Shown: positions 24,914-33,308, counted from the first letter of the stretch. The stretch is DNA of 64,000 nucleotides from Mycolicibacterium fallax (GCF_010726955.1 NZ_AP022603.1:3038001-3102000); one strand, 5' to 3'. Numbers and translations are program-made. Notes: generated by a model from the letters alone, not told the origin.

Positions 24914-25155
24914 GCGCGCGCGTCGCGGCGCTCGGCGCCGCACTGGCCGTCACCGCCGGACTGGTCGTCTCTGTGCCGACCGCGCCCCCGGCGAGCGCCG
25001 ACGCCGAGTGCCCGCCTGGGTACGTCGTCGGCACGAACCGCCAGACTGGTTTCCAACTCTGCATTCAAATGGCACCCAGCGCGGGAGCGCCCAGCAGCAG
25101 CCCGTCGGCGCCGTCCACTAAGTCGCCGGACACTGGTGGGAGCACCACGACATGA
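24910..25155 (+). CDS. Small secreted protein of the transfer operon
   Basis: An 81-residue protein with a Sec signal peptide (cleavage after ASA near residue 31), one pair of Cys in the short mature domain (CPPGYVVG...FQLC) and a Ser/Pro-rich tail. Overlaps both neighbours by four bases. Function unknown. Confidence 0.6.
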   Translation: MSARVAALGAALAVTAGLVVSVPTAPPASADAECPPGYVVGTNRQTGFQLCIQMAPSAGAPSSSPSAPSTKSPDTGGSTTT

Positions 25156-26096
25156 CGCACCCAAATCACGCTGCGCGCCCCGCACCACGGCGCCCGCGAC
25201 TCTGGCACGCGCTCGCCGTCGCGGCTCTCGGCGCCTGGATTCTGGCCATGCTGATCCGCCCGAGCTCCTGCGACGCGATCGCCGCGAACTCACCGAGCAT
25301 CACGCCGCCGTCTCCGCCGACCACCACGGCACCCGCCTGGGCGCGGTCGCCGGTGCCGATCAACGCGCGACCCGGGCTCACCGCCTCCGATTTCGTGCAG
25401 TGTGAGATCGGTTCCGCAAGCGGGGGCGACGCCGACGCGCGCCTGGAGCGCCTGGAGTGCATGACGGATCGAGGGCTCATCGCGCCAGTGCCGCAGTACG
25501 AATCATGGAAGAGCAGCGTGGCGAGCGCCGAGAGTTCGTACGCCAGCGCCACCTCCTCGGCGGCGTCGGCGCAGTCCGCGGCGGACACCAAGCACCGCGC
25601 GGAACTGGACCGCTGCACAGGGTCGCGGGGTGGTCTCAGCAGCACCCTGCAGGTGGTCGCGTTCATCCTCTCAATCGCCGCCGCGTTCGCTGGATGGCGC
25701 CGCGTCAAGGAAGTCGGAGAGCAGCGAGCAAACATGCAGACCGCGTTCGGCTGGGATCGGACGTACCCGCCAGGCTCCGAGATCCACTCTGGTGACCGTG
25801 AGCTGGCAGCCGCTATCAACGGCGCCGAACGCGCCGCCGCTGAGCTGGAAAAGGGCTCCGTTGTGTGGTTCGGCGGGGACGGTTCGGGTGCCGAGGAGTT
25901 GCGCGGGATCGCCCTGCGCGCGTCCCGCGAGCAAGGGAACCGGGAGCGCGGACACTTCGCCGCAGCGCCTGTGTACGCGCCCACCGAAGACCCCGAGATC
26001 GACCTGCCCGATGGCGACGAGGACGCCGAGGTTCCCGTCGCGCAGGACGCGAGTGACTGGGTGAGCAAGCTGCAATCGAAGGGAGACGAGTGGTGA
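25152..26096 (+). CDS. Two-helix membrane protein of the transfer operon
   Basis: A 314-residue protein. It has an N-terminal membrane helix (about residues 18-37), an external domain of about 130 residues with an Ala/Ser-rich coiled region (residues 115-145) and several Cys, a second helix (about 163-183, VVAFILSIAAAFAGW), and an acidic cytosolic tail ending in DWVSKLQ. Encoded three genes before the FtsK-type ATPase, it could form part of the transfer pore. No family recognised. Confidence 0.6.
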   Translation: MTHPNHAARPAPRRPRLWHALAVAALGAWILAMLIRPSSCDAIAANSPSITPPSPPTTTAPAWARSPVPINARPGLTASDFVQCEIGSASGGDADARLERLECMTDRGLIAPVPQYESWKSSVASAESSYASATSSAASAQSAADTKHRAELDRCTGSRGGLSSTLQVVAFILSIAAAFAGWRRVKEVGEQRANMQTAFGWDRTYPPGSEIHSGDRELAAAINGAERAAAELEKGSVVWFGGDGSGAEELRGIALRASREQGNRERGHFAAAPVYAPTEDPEIDLPDGDEDAEVPVAQDASDWVSKLQSKGDEW

Positions 26097-26530
26097 AAAT
26101 CGAGATCAACGTGCCCGACATCGGCACGGGTGGGCTCGACCGTTTTGTCACCCGGCGCACGGTGGGGATTGCCGCAGCGGTCACCGCCGCGTGTGGGCTC
26201 TGGACGGCGTGGACAGCGGCGACGAGCGTCGGAGACGCTCTCGCATACGTCGACGCGCTGATCCTGCTGACAGCGGCGTTGTTGCTTTGGGTTCTCCGGC
26301 CCGACGACGAGCCCGTCGTTGACTACGAGGACGGCCTCCGCACCATGTCCTCGTACCACGGCGCACGGTACGACGACGGCCACGACGATCAGTACCAACC
26401 GCCACGGTACGAGGTCGAACAACCGACCTACGACTACCCCGAACCGACCGTGCCCGAGCCGACGCCACCGACCCCAGCGCCGATCCTGCGTCGCGGGCGG
26501 TACGACGACCTCCTGGGGGGTGACGACTGA
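26090..26530 (+). CDS. Small membrane protein next to TraB-like ATPase
   Basis: About 146 residues; GTG 26090 or GTG 26093 could start it. Two membrane helices (about residues 26-45 and 52-72), then a Tyr/Pro/Asp-rich disordered tail. Its stop overlaps the ATPase start. Probably a membrane anchor or partner of the ATPase, which itself has no membrane helix. Confidence 0.6.
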   Translation: MVKIEINVPDIGTGGLDRFVTRRTVGIAAAVTAACGLWTAWTAATSVGDALAYVDALILLTAALLLWVLRPDDEPVVDYEDGLRTMSSYHGARYDDGHDDQYQPPRYEVEQPTYDYPEPTVPEPTPPTPAPILRRGRYDDLLGGDD

Positions 26531-28836
26531 TGGGCATGTTCCGTCGGCTCGACCCCGTGCAGCATCGGGATCGCTTCAGGCACGAGCTGAAGATGGATCG
26601 CGACGAGTTCGCCTGGCGGCAGCGCCGGGAGATGAACGAGGACAAGCGCGAGGATCGCGCTCGTGAGCTTCGCCTGAAGGCACAGCAGCAGCAAGCGACC
26701 GCCGCGCAGCGCGCCGCCGACCAGCGGGAGAAGGAAGCCGCGCGCGCCGAGGCCGCGGCATGGAGCCGCCCCGTCACGCGGTACACCGGCGGCACCAGCC
26801 GCGGTGACCGCCACCTCGGCGAACCGCTGATCGTGGAGCACTTCGCGCTGCCCGTCTCGGTCGCGGTGCTTCCCCCTGTCGGATCGGGAGCCCCGCCGCT
26901 CGTCAGCGCCGCCGAGGTCTTCCTCGACGCCGACCCCGCGCTGCGCGACGACGCCGAGTGGATCTCCACGGTGGGCAAGCCGGTTCACGCCGCGTTCAAG
27001 ACGGTCGACCAGCGGTACGGCGGTCTGTTGAGCCGCTTGCGCGATCACAACTGGTGGCGCGACGTCTGCAAGGCGGCGGGCGTCGTCCTCACAAGCGCTG
27101 TGGACGAGCCGCGCAAGACGCCGCGCGGGCTGCCCGTCACCCGGAAGGTGACAACTCACGATCTGCCGACGATCACCGACCTCCGCATCGCCGAGGACGG
27201 CCTCCGCATCCGCATCGGCGCTCGCGTCGGCGACACCGCCGCACGGTGGGCGAAGGGCTTGGACACCCTCCGCGCCGCGTTCAAGAGCGCGGGCGCGAAC
27301 GCGAGCAAGATGCGCGTGATCGAAGACCGCGCGGGAAATGTGGTGCTGGTGCTCGACGACGCCCCGAGCACCTTCCCGAAGGCCGTGGCGCCGCCCGCCG
27401 TGGAGCCGGTGACGAGCACCGCGCAGGCCGCGAAGCTCTACCCCTCACTGGTCTGGCCACTCGGAGTGGACAGCAAGGGCAAGCCGATCACCGCGACCCT
27501 GGACAAGTTCCCGCACGTCCTCGTCGCGGGTTCGACTGGTGGCGGCAAGAGCGTGTGGCTGCGAACGGTCATCGAAGCTCTGCGCCTGCAGGGAGCATCT
27601 GTGTACGTCGCGGACGGCAAACGGTCGGACTACGTCGCTCTGGCCGGGCTGCCGGGTATCCGCATGGTGAGCACCGAACCGGCCGCACACACGGTGGCCG
27701 TCGCCGAGGTCTACGAGACGATGGAAAGCCGCCGTGAGGAGGCGTCGCGGGCGAAGGCTGCGGGCGAGGCGAACCCCTACGCGAAGTACCCGCCGATCCT
27801 CCTGGTGCTCGACGAATTTGCCACCATGCGAAGCGACTGGGTCGGCCTCGGCGGGCGGGACAAGGACGCGTCAGTCGCCGACATGATCGCGGCTCTGCTC
27901 CGCGTCGGTCGTGAACCCAGGTGCCACGTCATCCTGAGCAGCCAGGACATCTACGTGGAAAACGTCCCCCAGGGCTGGCAGGACAACATGCCAATGTTCG
28001 CGTCGTTCGGCGCACCGTCACCCCGCACTCTGTCCAGCGGCGCGATCCCCGAGCGGCTGCGGCCCGATGCGCAGCGCATCGGCGACCGCATCACGCGGGA
28101 GACCCCCGGCAGGGCGCTGTACGTGGATCGGGAGAACTTCCTGATCCGCGAGGTGCAGACGTACTACGGGTACAGCCCTGGTACCACGAGCCTCGCGCCC
28201 AAGGCCGATCCGAAGGTGGCGCCACCGACCCCCGAGGTGCGCGCGGCGTGGGAACTCGCTTCCGAGACCGCCGAGCAGGTGCCCTGGCTGTACCCCCGCG
28301 TAGGCATCAAGGCGCTCGACGGGGCGTGGCGCAAGGGCGCGTTGCGCGACATCGCGGCGACCCCGACGGTGGCGCTCACCGACCGCGACGGGAACGTGAA
28401 GCCGGGTCTGGAGAAGTTCGACCCGACGAACCCCGATTGGCTGGGCGCCGAACGCCTGGGCGGTCGGAAGCGACGTGCTGACGGGTTCGACGACGAGCCC
28501 GCACCGCTTGCCACCGTGACGCCGATCAAAGCTCCGCGCGCCACGGCGCCCGCCGACTCTGGCGCGGCAACCGCCACGGCGAGTGACCCGCTCGCTGGAC
28601 TCGTCCCGAGCGCCGCCGAGCTGGCCGCGATGAGCGTCAGCGAGCGGATCGAAGTGCTCCGTCTGGTGGCGCAGATCAGGGGCGGCGAGGCAGCACCCGC
28701 GCCCGAGCCTGTGGTCGAGACGACCCCCGCGCCCGATCCGACGCCTGAGCCCGTGGAACCTGTGGCTGAGACGGCACCCGAACCAGTCAAACCCTGCCCC
28801 GCGGCGTTCGACCCCGCCGCGGCCAGCGACTTCTGA
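26530..28836 (+). CDS. FtsK/SpoIIIE-type conjugative DNA translocase (TraB-like)
   Basis: A 768-residue protein. A charged, coiled-coil-prone N-terminus (residues 1-75) has no membrane helix. The P-loop GSTGGGKS (about residue 334) and Walker B ILLVLDEF (about 423) belong to an FtsK/HerA-type motor, with the QDIYVENVP segment after the motor core. The C-terminus is Pro/Glu-rich. Known: a single FtsK-like TraB protein moves double-stranded DNA through the envelope in Streptomyces-type conjugation and recognises clt repeats. Lack of its own membrane segment suggests that the preceding membrane proteins anchor it. Confidence 0.85.
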   Translation: MGMFRRLDPVQHRDRFRHELKMDRDEFAWRQRREMNEDKREDRARELRLKAQQQQATAAQRAADQREKEAARAEAAAWSRPVTRYTGGTSRGDRHLGEPLIVEHFALPVSVAVLPPVGSGAPPLVSAAEVFLDADPALRDDAEWISTVGKPVHAAFKTVDQRYGGLLSRLRDHNWWRDVCKAAGVVLTSAVDEPRKTPRGLPVTRKVTTHDLPTITDLRIAEDGLRIRIGARVGDTAARWAKGLDTLRAAFKSAGANASKMRVIEDRAGNVVLVLDDAPSTFPKAVAPPAVEPVTSTAQAAKLYPSLVWPLGVDSKGKPITATLDKFPHVLVAGSTGGGKSVWLRTVIEALRLQGASVYVADGKRSDYVALAGLPGIRMVSTEPAAHTVAVAEVYETMESRREEASRAKAAGEANPYAKYPPILLVLDEFATMRSDWVGLGGRDKDASVADMIAALLRVGREPRCHVILSSQDIYVENVPQGWQDNMPMFASFGAPSPRTLSSGAIPERLRPDAQRIGDRITRETPGRALYVDRENFLIREVQTYYGYSPGTTSLAPKADPKVAPPTPEVRAAWELASETAEQVPWLYPRVGIKALDGAWRKGALRDIAATPTVALTDRDGNVKPGLEKFDPTNPDWLGAERLGGRKRRADGFDDEPAPLATVTPIKAPRATAPADSGAATATASDPLAGLVPSAAELAAMSVSERIEVLRLVAQIRGGEAAPAPEPVVETTPAPDPTPEPVEPVAETAPEPVKPCPAAFDPAAASDF

Positions 28837-28850
28837 GGAGACCCCGACCG

Positions 28851-29693
28851 ATGACCCGCACCGTGTTCGCCGTGGATGTGACCGCGACGATGCTGAGCCT
28901 GAGCCTGCTCACCGAGACCTCCGACGGCAGCCCCGCCGTGCCGATCAAGAAGTTGTTGCCAGTACCGCCCGCCGGGGATCTCGCACACACGCCGCGCAAG
29001 ACGTGGGACAGGGCGCTCCGCGCGGTCGACGCGGCAGCCGAGACGATCCTCCCTGGCGGCATCCCGACCCTGGTGATGATGGCGCGTCAGCAGTGGGCCG
29101 ACCTCGGGCGCGACCAGAGCGCCGGACGACGCTTGGAGATCCACGCGCTGCTGGCCGACCGCCTGCACGCGGCGGCCGTCCCAGTGGCCGAGTTCCCGTA
29201 CCCGACGGTGCTCCAGTGGCTGCACGACGGCCAGACCTCGCGACGGGTGGGCACAACGCGGGCCAGGCCGTCAGTGATGGACGACATTGCGCGCGAGGTG
29301 GAGCGGGTGTGGGGCGTGAAGCAGCCGACGTACGTGTCGAAAGACACGGAGAGGGAGATCTCCTACCCGTTCCGACGGCAGGTGATCGCGCTCGCCGCAG
29401 TCGGCGGCATGGCCGTCGGTATCCCGACCGCGATCGACGTCACGGCGAAGCGGCTGGAGCTGCTGAGCGGGATCACCGTGAAGCCCAGCGGCAAGGAAGA
29501 GCCGAACGCCTCGATCCAGTGGCCCACAGAGCGCACGCCGCCGCCGGATGTCACGAAGTGGGCGATGCTCCACGAGCACCCCGAGAATCTGGAGCCGTTG
29601 GACTTGGAAGGCGAGGCCGAGCGGGCGGCGCGCAGGGAGAAACGGCGCGCGGTGCGCGAGTACAAGGCGTCGTTGGTGGGTGCGTCCGCCTGA
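28851..29693 (+). CDS. Possible RNase H-fold (RuvC-like) protein
   Basis: A 280-residue protein, 14 bases after the translocase gene. The start TRTVFAVDVTATMLSLSLL resembles the first strand and acidic residue of RuvC/RNase H-fold resolvases, followed by a strand ending in PTLVMMA and a conserved-looking IALAAVGGMAVGIP helix. The other catalytic acids cannot be assigned with confidence. A junction-processing role in transfer would fit the location, but this is tentative. Confidence 0.5.
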   Translation: MTRTVFAVDVTATMLSLSLLTETSDGSPAVPIKKLLPVPPAGDLAHTPRKTWDRALRAVDAAAETILPGGIPTLVMMARQQWADLGRDQSAGRRLEIHALLADRLHAAAVPVAEFPYPTVLQWLHDGQTSRRVGTTRARPSVMDDIAREVERVWGVKQPTYVSKDTEREISYPFRRQVIALAAVGGMAVGIPTAIDVTAKRLELLSGITVKPSGKEEPNASIQWPTERTPPPDVTKWAMLHEHPENLEPLDLEGEAERAARREKRRAVREYKASLVGASA

Positions 29694-29700
29694 ACCTCAC

Positions 29701-30348
29701 CTACCCCTCGCGAGGTTCCTCGTCCAGGAACACGAAACTCGTTCCGTCCCAATCCTTTGGGTCTCTCGGCGGTTCGCAAACTGCTATGGGGCGCTCACCG
29801 AGGTAAATGGCAGTCGTAAGCCCGCCACCGCCGCGCAGCACATAACGGATGTGCTGGTCAAGCCAACGAGCATCGGCTATCCGAACCCGCAGTTCGGCTC
29901 TCGTGACGGTGACGGGGGCTCTCTCGATGTCATTGGCCTGTACCCAGATGGTCTGCGTCAGGCTGAGTGTGTCGGTGTCGATCGACGACAATTGCGCAGC
30001 GTGGGAGATTGCGTCGCGGGTCTTCTTCACTCGGTAGAAGACGTCGGTGAACATCGACAGGTCGCTTGGGCACTCCAAATCCGCCGCTATATCGAGGACG
30101 AGCCGGGGGCGCTGATTATCGCGCATACGGCTGATCGCGTTCTGGTCGGCGAGGAAACGCTCCAGCCCCTTCGCCCGCCGGGACACGTACATCTGGGCGA
30201 GGTTGTCGACCCCCTCTTGGACGATGCTGAATGCGCCAACGAGAGTCAGAGCGAGGGCTGCGATATCCGCGGTTTCGTGGTTGTGAGGCACGGCTGCAAC
30301 GCTAGCTTTCACGGTCTCCGCCTGACCCGGCGCGGCCCGGCCGCGCAT
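29701..30348 (-). CDS. HEPN-motif protein (RDAISH)
   Basis: Up to 215 residues from ATG 30348; a GTG near 30312 with GGAG upstream is an alternative start. The first half is helical and contains VKKTRDAISHAA (near residue 112), where RDAISH fits the Rx4H motif of HEPN ribonucleases. The C-terminus is beta-rich. HEPN proteins act as toxins or abortive-infection effectors. It converges with the transfer operon and diverges from another Rx4H protein gene at 30438. Confidence 0.55.
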   Translation of the reverse strand: MRGRAAPGQAETVKASVAAVPHNHETADIAALALTLVGAFSIVQEGVDNLAQMYVSRRAKGLERFLADQNAISRMRDNQRPRLVLDIAADLECPSDLSMFTDVFYRVKKTRDAISHAAQLSSIDTDTLSLTQTIWVQANDIERAPVTVTRAELRVRIADARWLDQHIRYVLRGGGGLTTAIYLGERPIAVCEPPRDPKDWDGTSFVFLDEEPREG

Positions 30349-30437
30349 CGCCGTGGACTAGCTCGGCACCGCCGGACAGGCAGCTCCACTGCCCAAACCC
30401 GCTCGCATGTTGTCGGCCCCGGTGGTTTCATCGAGCG

Positions 30438-31046
30438 ATGAGTTACCAGGACGACCCCGAGGGGTACCGGCTGCGGATCGAAGCCAAGCTCCAGCCGGAA
30501 AACATCCGGGCCACACTCGGGTTCGCGGCGCTCTATCAGATGACGCACGAGATGATCCAGGATGCGGTGCTCGACAAGGTTCGGGACTTCTACCGCATCG
30601 GGATCGGCCCCGACGGCGAGATGACCGCCGAGGAGCAGCAGCGGTACCGGACCGAAGTGTTGTCGCTTGTGCCGAAGAACGGGTTCAAGTCGTCACTGGT
30701 GTGGTTGGTGCGTTGCGACGCGATCACGCAAGCGCAGGCAGACCGGCTTGATGACATCTACGCGCATCGGCACGCCGTCACGCACGAGCTGATCAAGTTC
30801 GTCATCGATCCCGACTCGGACCTCGACCCGGCATTGTTCGTGGACGCGCTCGAAACCCTCAAGGCGTTGCACCGGTTCTGGATCGAGGTGGCACTGAGCA
30901 CCGGAGGGTTCCTCCTCCCCGACGGCACCCTGACTGAGGACGCGGACGCCGAGGAGGTCACGCCGCTGTCGCTGATGATCCTTCAGCAGTGCATCGACGC
31001 TTACCTTGACGGACTGCCGAAGCCAGAGGAGCAGCCGTCGGCATGA
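30438..31046 (+). CDS. HEPN-motif protein (RHAVTH)
   Basis: A 202-residue, mostly helical protein. The segment IYAHRHAVTHELIKFV (near residue 112) has RHAVTH, an Rx4H pattern on a helix followed by another helix, as in HEPN ribonucleases. It diverges from 29701-30348, which has the same kind of motif, and ends at a strong bidirectional terminator. A defence or toxin role is an inference from the motif and from its location between the transfer and integration modules. Confidence 0.55.
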   Translation: MSYQDDPEGYRLRIEAKLQPENIRATLGFAALYQMTHEMIQDAVLDKVRDFYRIGIGPDGEMTAEEQQRYRTEVLSLVPKNGFKSSLVWLVRCDAITQAQADRLDDIYAHRHAVTHELIKFVIDPDSDLDPALFVDALETLKALHRFWIEVALSTGGFLLPDGTLTEDADAEEVTPLSLMILQQCIDAYLDGLPKPEEQPSA

Positions 31047-31055
31047 CCGTAGCGC

Positions 31056-31100
31056 GCAAGAGGCCCCCGGACCAACCAACTCGGTCCGGGGGCCTCTTGC
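31056..31100. terminator. Bidirectional terminator, 18-bp perfect stem
   Basis: Arms 31056-31073 and 31083-31100 are perfectly complementary around a 9-base loop. It separates the rightward gene ending at 31046 from the leftward operon ending at 31106. Confidence 0.85.
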
Positions 31101-31105
31101 GTGAT

Positions 31106-31216
31106 CTACTCGTCGCGGATCTCGGCCAGGATGGCCTGGGCTTCGTCCTCGGTCAAGACCGTGGCTTCAACGCCGTGCTCGGCCAGGGCGGCGAGCACTT
31201 GCTGAACGGCGGTCAT
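31106..31216 (-). CDS. 36-residue peptide
   Basis: ATG 31216 overlaps the stop of the upstream gene (ATGA), which argues for real translation. The peptide is an amphipathic acidic helix with two similar short halves (VLAALAEHGVEA and ILAEIRDE). Last gene of the 34035-31106 leftward region. Function unknown. Confidence 0.5.
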   Translation of the reverse strand: MTAVQQVLAALAEHGVEATVLTEDEAQAILAEIRDE

Positions 31217-31692
31217 GCCACCGCCGCCTGGCCCGACGCCGCAGCCTTCACGGCCTCGACGAACTCGGTCATCTCGCGTGCGGAGCCGACCCGCGCAATC
31301 CGCATCCCGGACACGAAGGGCGGCACCCGCTTCATCCGCAGAGCGGTAGTCAGAAACCACGCCGGGTGCGCATCCGCAATGGTCTCCTCGATCACCATGG
31401 CGTCGCGATCCGCGCAGAGCAGAGGATCGGCCCTGGCGACGTTGGCCGTGAACACCGGCAGCCGGTCCGCGATCCACAAGTGCGGTGTGCACCTGTAGCG
31501 CCCAAATGTCGGGTCGAACCGGTGAAGCACCGCGACGCGGGGCGCAACGCCGGTTGCCAGGTCCGCGATCGCCGACGCGAACCTGTAGGACAATCCCTTC
31601 CCTCCGGCTCCCGATTCGGCGAGGTGCGACACCGTTGCGGTGAACGCCGCCAACGCATCTTCGGTCTTGGTCATGGTCATGGTCTTCATCAC
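31213..31692 (-). CDS. Unknown 159-residue protein
   Basis: Start at GTG 31692 or the adjacent ATG 31689. Mixed alpha/beta, with YRCTPHLWIADRLPVF and an Asp-rich turn near the middle. It overlaps the genes on both sides, so it is translated with the 31689-32000 gene and the small peptide. No family recognised. Confidence 0.55.
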   Translation of the reverse strand: MMKTMTMTKTEDALAAFTATVSHLAESGAGGKGLSYRFASAIADLATGVAPRVAVLHRFDPTFGRYRCTPHLWIADRLPVFTANVARADPLLCADRDAMVIEETIADAHPAWFLTTALRMKRVPPFVSGMRIARVGSAREMTEFVEAVKAAASGQAAVA

Positions 31693-32000
31693 GCCGCTCC
31701 CTCCGCGCTCAGGTACTCCTCCGCCGCGCGCAGCAACTGGCCCTTGATCGTGATCCAGGCCCAGATTTCCAGCTCGTCCCGCAGCATCTCAGTTTTCGGA
31801 TGCGCGGACGGGGTGCCGAGCCAGCCTTGCGACTGGACCCAAGCGGTCCGCAGGGCGTCATACTCCGACGTCAAGGCGGCGAAGGCTTCGGGCCAGATCG
31901 ACGATCCCGGAACCCGGCCGGGGTCGAGCGGGATTCCTTCGTCCAGCCAATCGGCGAGAACGTCGGCAAACCCGGTAGAGTCTCCAGTGACAGCGGACAT
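31689..32000 (-). CDS. Unknown 103-residue Trp-rich protein
   Basis: ATG 32000 is preferred for its GGAGG five bases upstream; an in-frame ATG at 32018 lacks one. The protein has seven Trp in about 100 residues and is helical. It follows the first tRNA-like minihelix by about 80 bases. Function unknown. Confidence 0.55.
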   Translation of the reverse strand: MSAVTGDSTGFADVLADWLDEGIPLDPGRVPGSSIWPEAFAALTSEYDALRTAWVQSQGWLGTPSAHPKTEMLRDELEIWAWITIKGQLLRAAEEYLSAEGAA

Positions 32001-32063
32001 GTGTGCCTCCATATGCACATCGTTGTTTCAGCGATTCCCCTTCTAGCCAAGGGGTTTCGCGCT

Positions 32064-32080
32064 GCCCGCCGTCGGCGGGC
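32064..32080 (-). terminator. Short hairpin directly after tRNA-like copy 1
   Basis: GCCCGCC (32064-32070) and GGCGGGC (32074-32080) pair perfectly around three bases. On the minus strand it begins two bases after the CCA of the tRNA-like element. A second hairpin, CCCCTT/AAGGGG (about 32037-32054), follows. No T-tract, so termination is uncertain; it may set the 3' end of the RNA. Confidence 0.4.
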
Positions 32081-32081
32081 A

Positions 32082-32125
32082 TGGTGGGCGCCGGGGACTC
32101 GAACCCCGGTGTCGGCCAGTCGCCC
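32082..32125 (-). ncRNA. tRNA-like minihelix, copy 1 (acceptor stem plus T-arm, CCA)
   Basis: On the minus strand: GGGCG (32125-32121), an 11-base connector ACTGGCCGACA, CCGGGG, the T-loop TTCGAGT, CCCCGG, CGCCC, then A and CCA (32084-32082). The 5-bp outer and 6-bp inner helices stack without a gap on the 3' strand, giving 11 bp, against 12 in a tRNA. There is no anticodon arm; the connector has a GG like the D-loop. It starts seven bases after the stop of the 32133-32381 gene. A second copy with a compensating base change is at 33255-33298. Recognition by tRNA enzymes (RNase P, CCA enzyme) is an inference. Confidence 0.6.
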
Positions 32126-32132
32126 TCCCGAT

Positions 32133-32381
32133 CTAGACCAGCTCGAACCGCTGCCAGGACCGCTCGGCCTGGCCAGGGACGGCCTCCTCCACGGTCTGGA
32201 ACGTCACGGGATCACCGGGGTTCTTCACCACCCCCCACGTGAGCGCGGTGAAGGCGTCGATGGCGTGTTTGTTGTCCGACATCCGGGCGACCGGAATCCC
32301 GTCTTCGTTGAGCACATAACTCAAGTCGTCGTCTTCGGGATCGGCGACGATGGTGTACGTGTGGTCGGGGTTGATAGGCAT
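32133..32381 (-). CDS. Unknown 82-residue protein
   Basis: ATG 32381 with AAAGGA six bases upstream. The N-terminal half is a beta-rich, acidic stretch (HTYTIVADPEDDDLSYVL), the second half an amphipathic region. Upstream partner of the first tRNA-like element. Function unknown. Confidence 0.55.
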   Translation of the reverse strand: MPINPDHTYTIVADPEDDDLSYVLNEDGIPVARMSDNKHAIDAFTALTWGVVKNPGDPVTFQTVEEAVPGQAERSWQRFELV

Positions 32382-32442
32382 GCTGTTTCCTTTTCTCGCC
32401 CGCCGCGAGTAGGCGGGAAGTTCTGGTGTGTTGCGGTGTCTG

Positions 32443-33159
32443 TTAGACGCCGGACGTTTCGCTGACGATGAAGTCCTCGACGGGAACCCCGTCCCGATGC
32501 GCGGCCAGGGCGCGCTCGGCCAGTTCGGTGGTCTCCCGTCCGTCCAGCTCACCGGGCAGCCGAGACCGTCGCGCCAGCGCATCGACGACGTAGCGGGTGT
32601 CCTCGCGGGTCAGCTCCATCAGCGAGGTCGAGCGACCCCAGCGCGCCGCCAGATCGCGCGCTGGCTTGCGCTTGAGCGCGGCGATGACATCATGGGGAGT
32701 GATGTCGGCAACCAGGTCTGTATGCGGATTCGTATGCGGAGCAAAGACTTTCAGAAAATAGTCATGCCCGTGGTCGCTGAGACCACGACAGGTTTCGTGG
32801 ACCTCTGCCGCACGGCGGGCGGATTCATCCAGCTCCGTCAGCCCGTCCAGGGTGTCCGGCGCGGAGCCCCGCCACACCACACCCTCGTAGAGCTTCCCCG
32901 ACTCGGTCCGCACATTATCCAGCGCGGCCTCGTCGTCGGGGGTGAAGACCTTGAACCTGCGCGCGCCCGGCGAGTAGCCGCTGCGGGCGCGGCGGTCCTT
33001 CACCCACAGGCGGTAGTGGACGACGGTGTACTCCACCATCTCCACCGTCGCTGGGACGAACTGCTGCACCAGGGCGTCGATCTCGGACGCCAGGTGTTCG
33101 CGGTCGGGGTCGGCGAGTTCGGGACGAAGCTCGCCGACGAGTTCCAGGGTCGTGCTCAT
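32443..33159 (-). CDS. Unknown 238-residue protein
   Basis: ATG 33159 follows an AGAGAAAGAG purine stretch. Helical, with many charged residues and segments such as ALVQQFVPATVEMVEYTVVHYRLW split by short loops. It has no signal peptide and no catalytic motif that I recognise. It lies between the two tRNA-like elements in the leftward operon. Function unknown. Confidence 0.55.
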   Translation of the reverse strand: MSTTLELVGELRPELADPDREHLASEIDALVQQFVPATVEMVEYTVVHYRLWVKDRRARSGYSPGARRFKVFTPDDEAALDNVRTESGKLYEGVVWRGSAPDTLDGLTELDESARRAAEVHETCRGLSDHGHDYFLKVFAPHTNPHTDLVADITPHDVIAALKRKPARDLAARWGRSTSLMELTREDTRYVVDALARRSRLPGELDGRETTELAERALAAHRDGVPVEDFIVSETSGV

Positions 33160-33188
33160 GGTGTTACTCTTTCTCTAGTTGTTCGTTG

Positions 33189-33222
33189 AGCCGCCGTCGT
33201 CGCATCCCCATGCGCGGCGGCT
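33189..33222. terminator. Stem-loop after tRNA-like copy 2
   Basis: GAGCCGCCG and CGGCGGCTC form a perfect 9-bp stem (about 33188-33223) enclosing a second hairpin CGCAT-CCCC-ATGCG. Read rightwards it is followed by TTCTTTT, so it is best as a plus-strand terminator. On the minus strand it lies in the leader of the 33159 gene and could be a regulatory hairpin. Confidence 0.5.
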
Positions 33223-33254
33223 CTTCTTTTGTCCCGCAACAGAATCGGTGCGGA

Positions 33255-33298
33255 TCGTGGGTGCCGGGGGCTCGGACCCCAGTGCCTGCCAGTCACCC
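33255..33298 (-). ncRNA. tRNA-like minihelix, copy 2
   Basis: On the minus strand: GGGTG (33298-33294), connector ACTGGCAGGCA, CTGGGG, T-loop TCCGAGC, CCCCGG, CACCC, then A and CGA in place of CCA. Against copy 1 the outer pair C-G is replaced by T-A on both strands (GGGTG/CACCC versus GGGCG/CGCCC), a compensating change that supports the helix. The connector keeps ACTGGC. It starts ten bases after the stop of the 33309-33566 gene, the same position as copy 1. Confidence 0.55.
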
Positions 33299-33308
33299 CT
33301 CTCGACTC

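Noticed and set aside
32082..33298. The two tRNA-like elements as ordinary tRNA genes
   Set aside because: Neither has an anticodon stem-loop or a 7-bp 5' acceptor strand; the distance between the pairing strands is only 11 bases.
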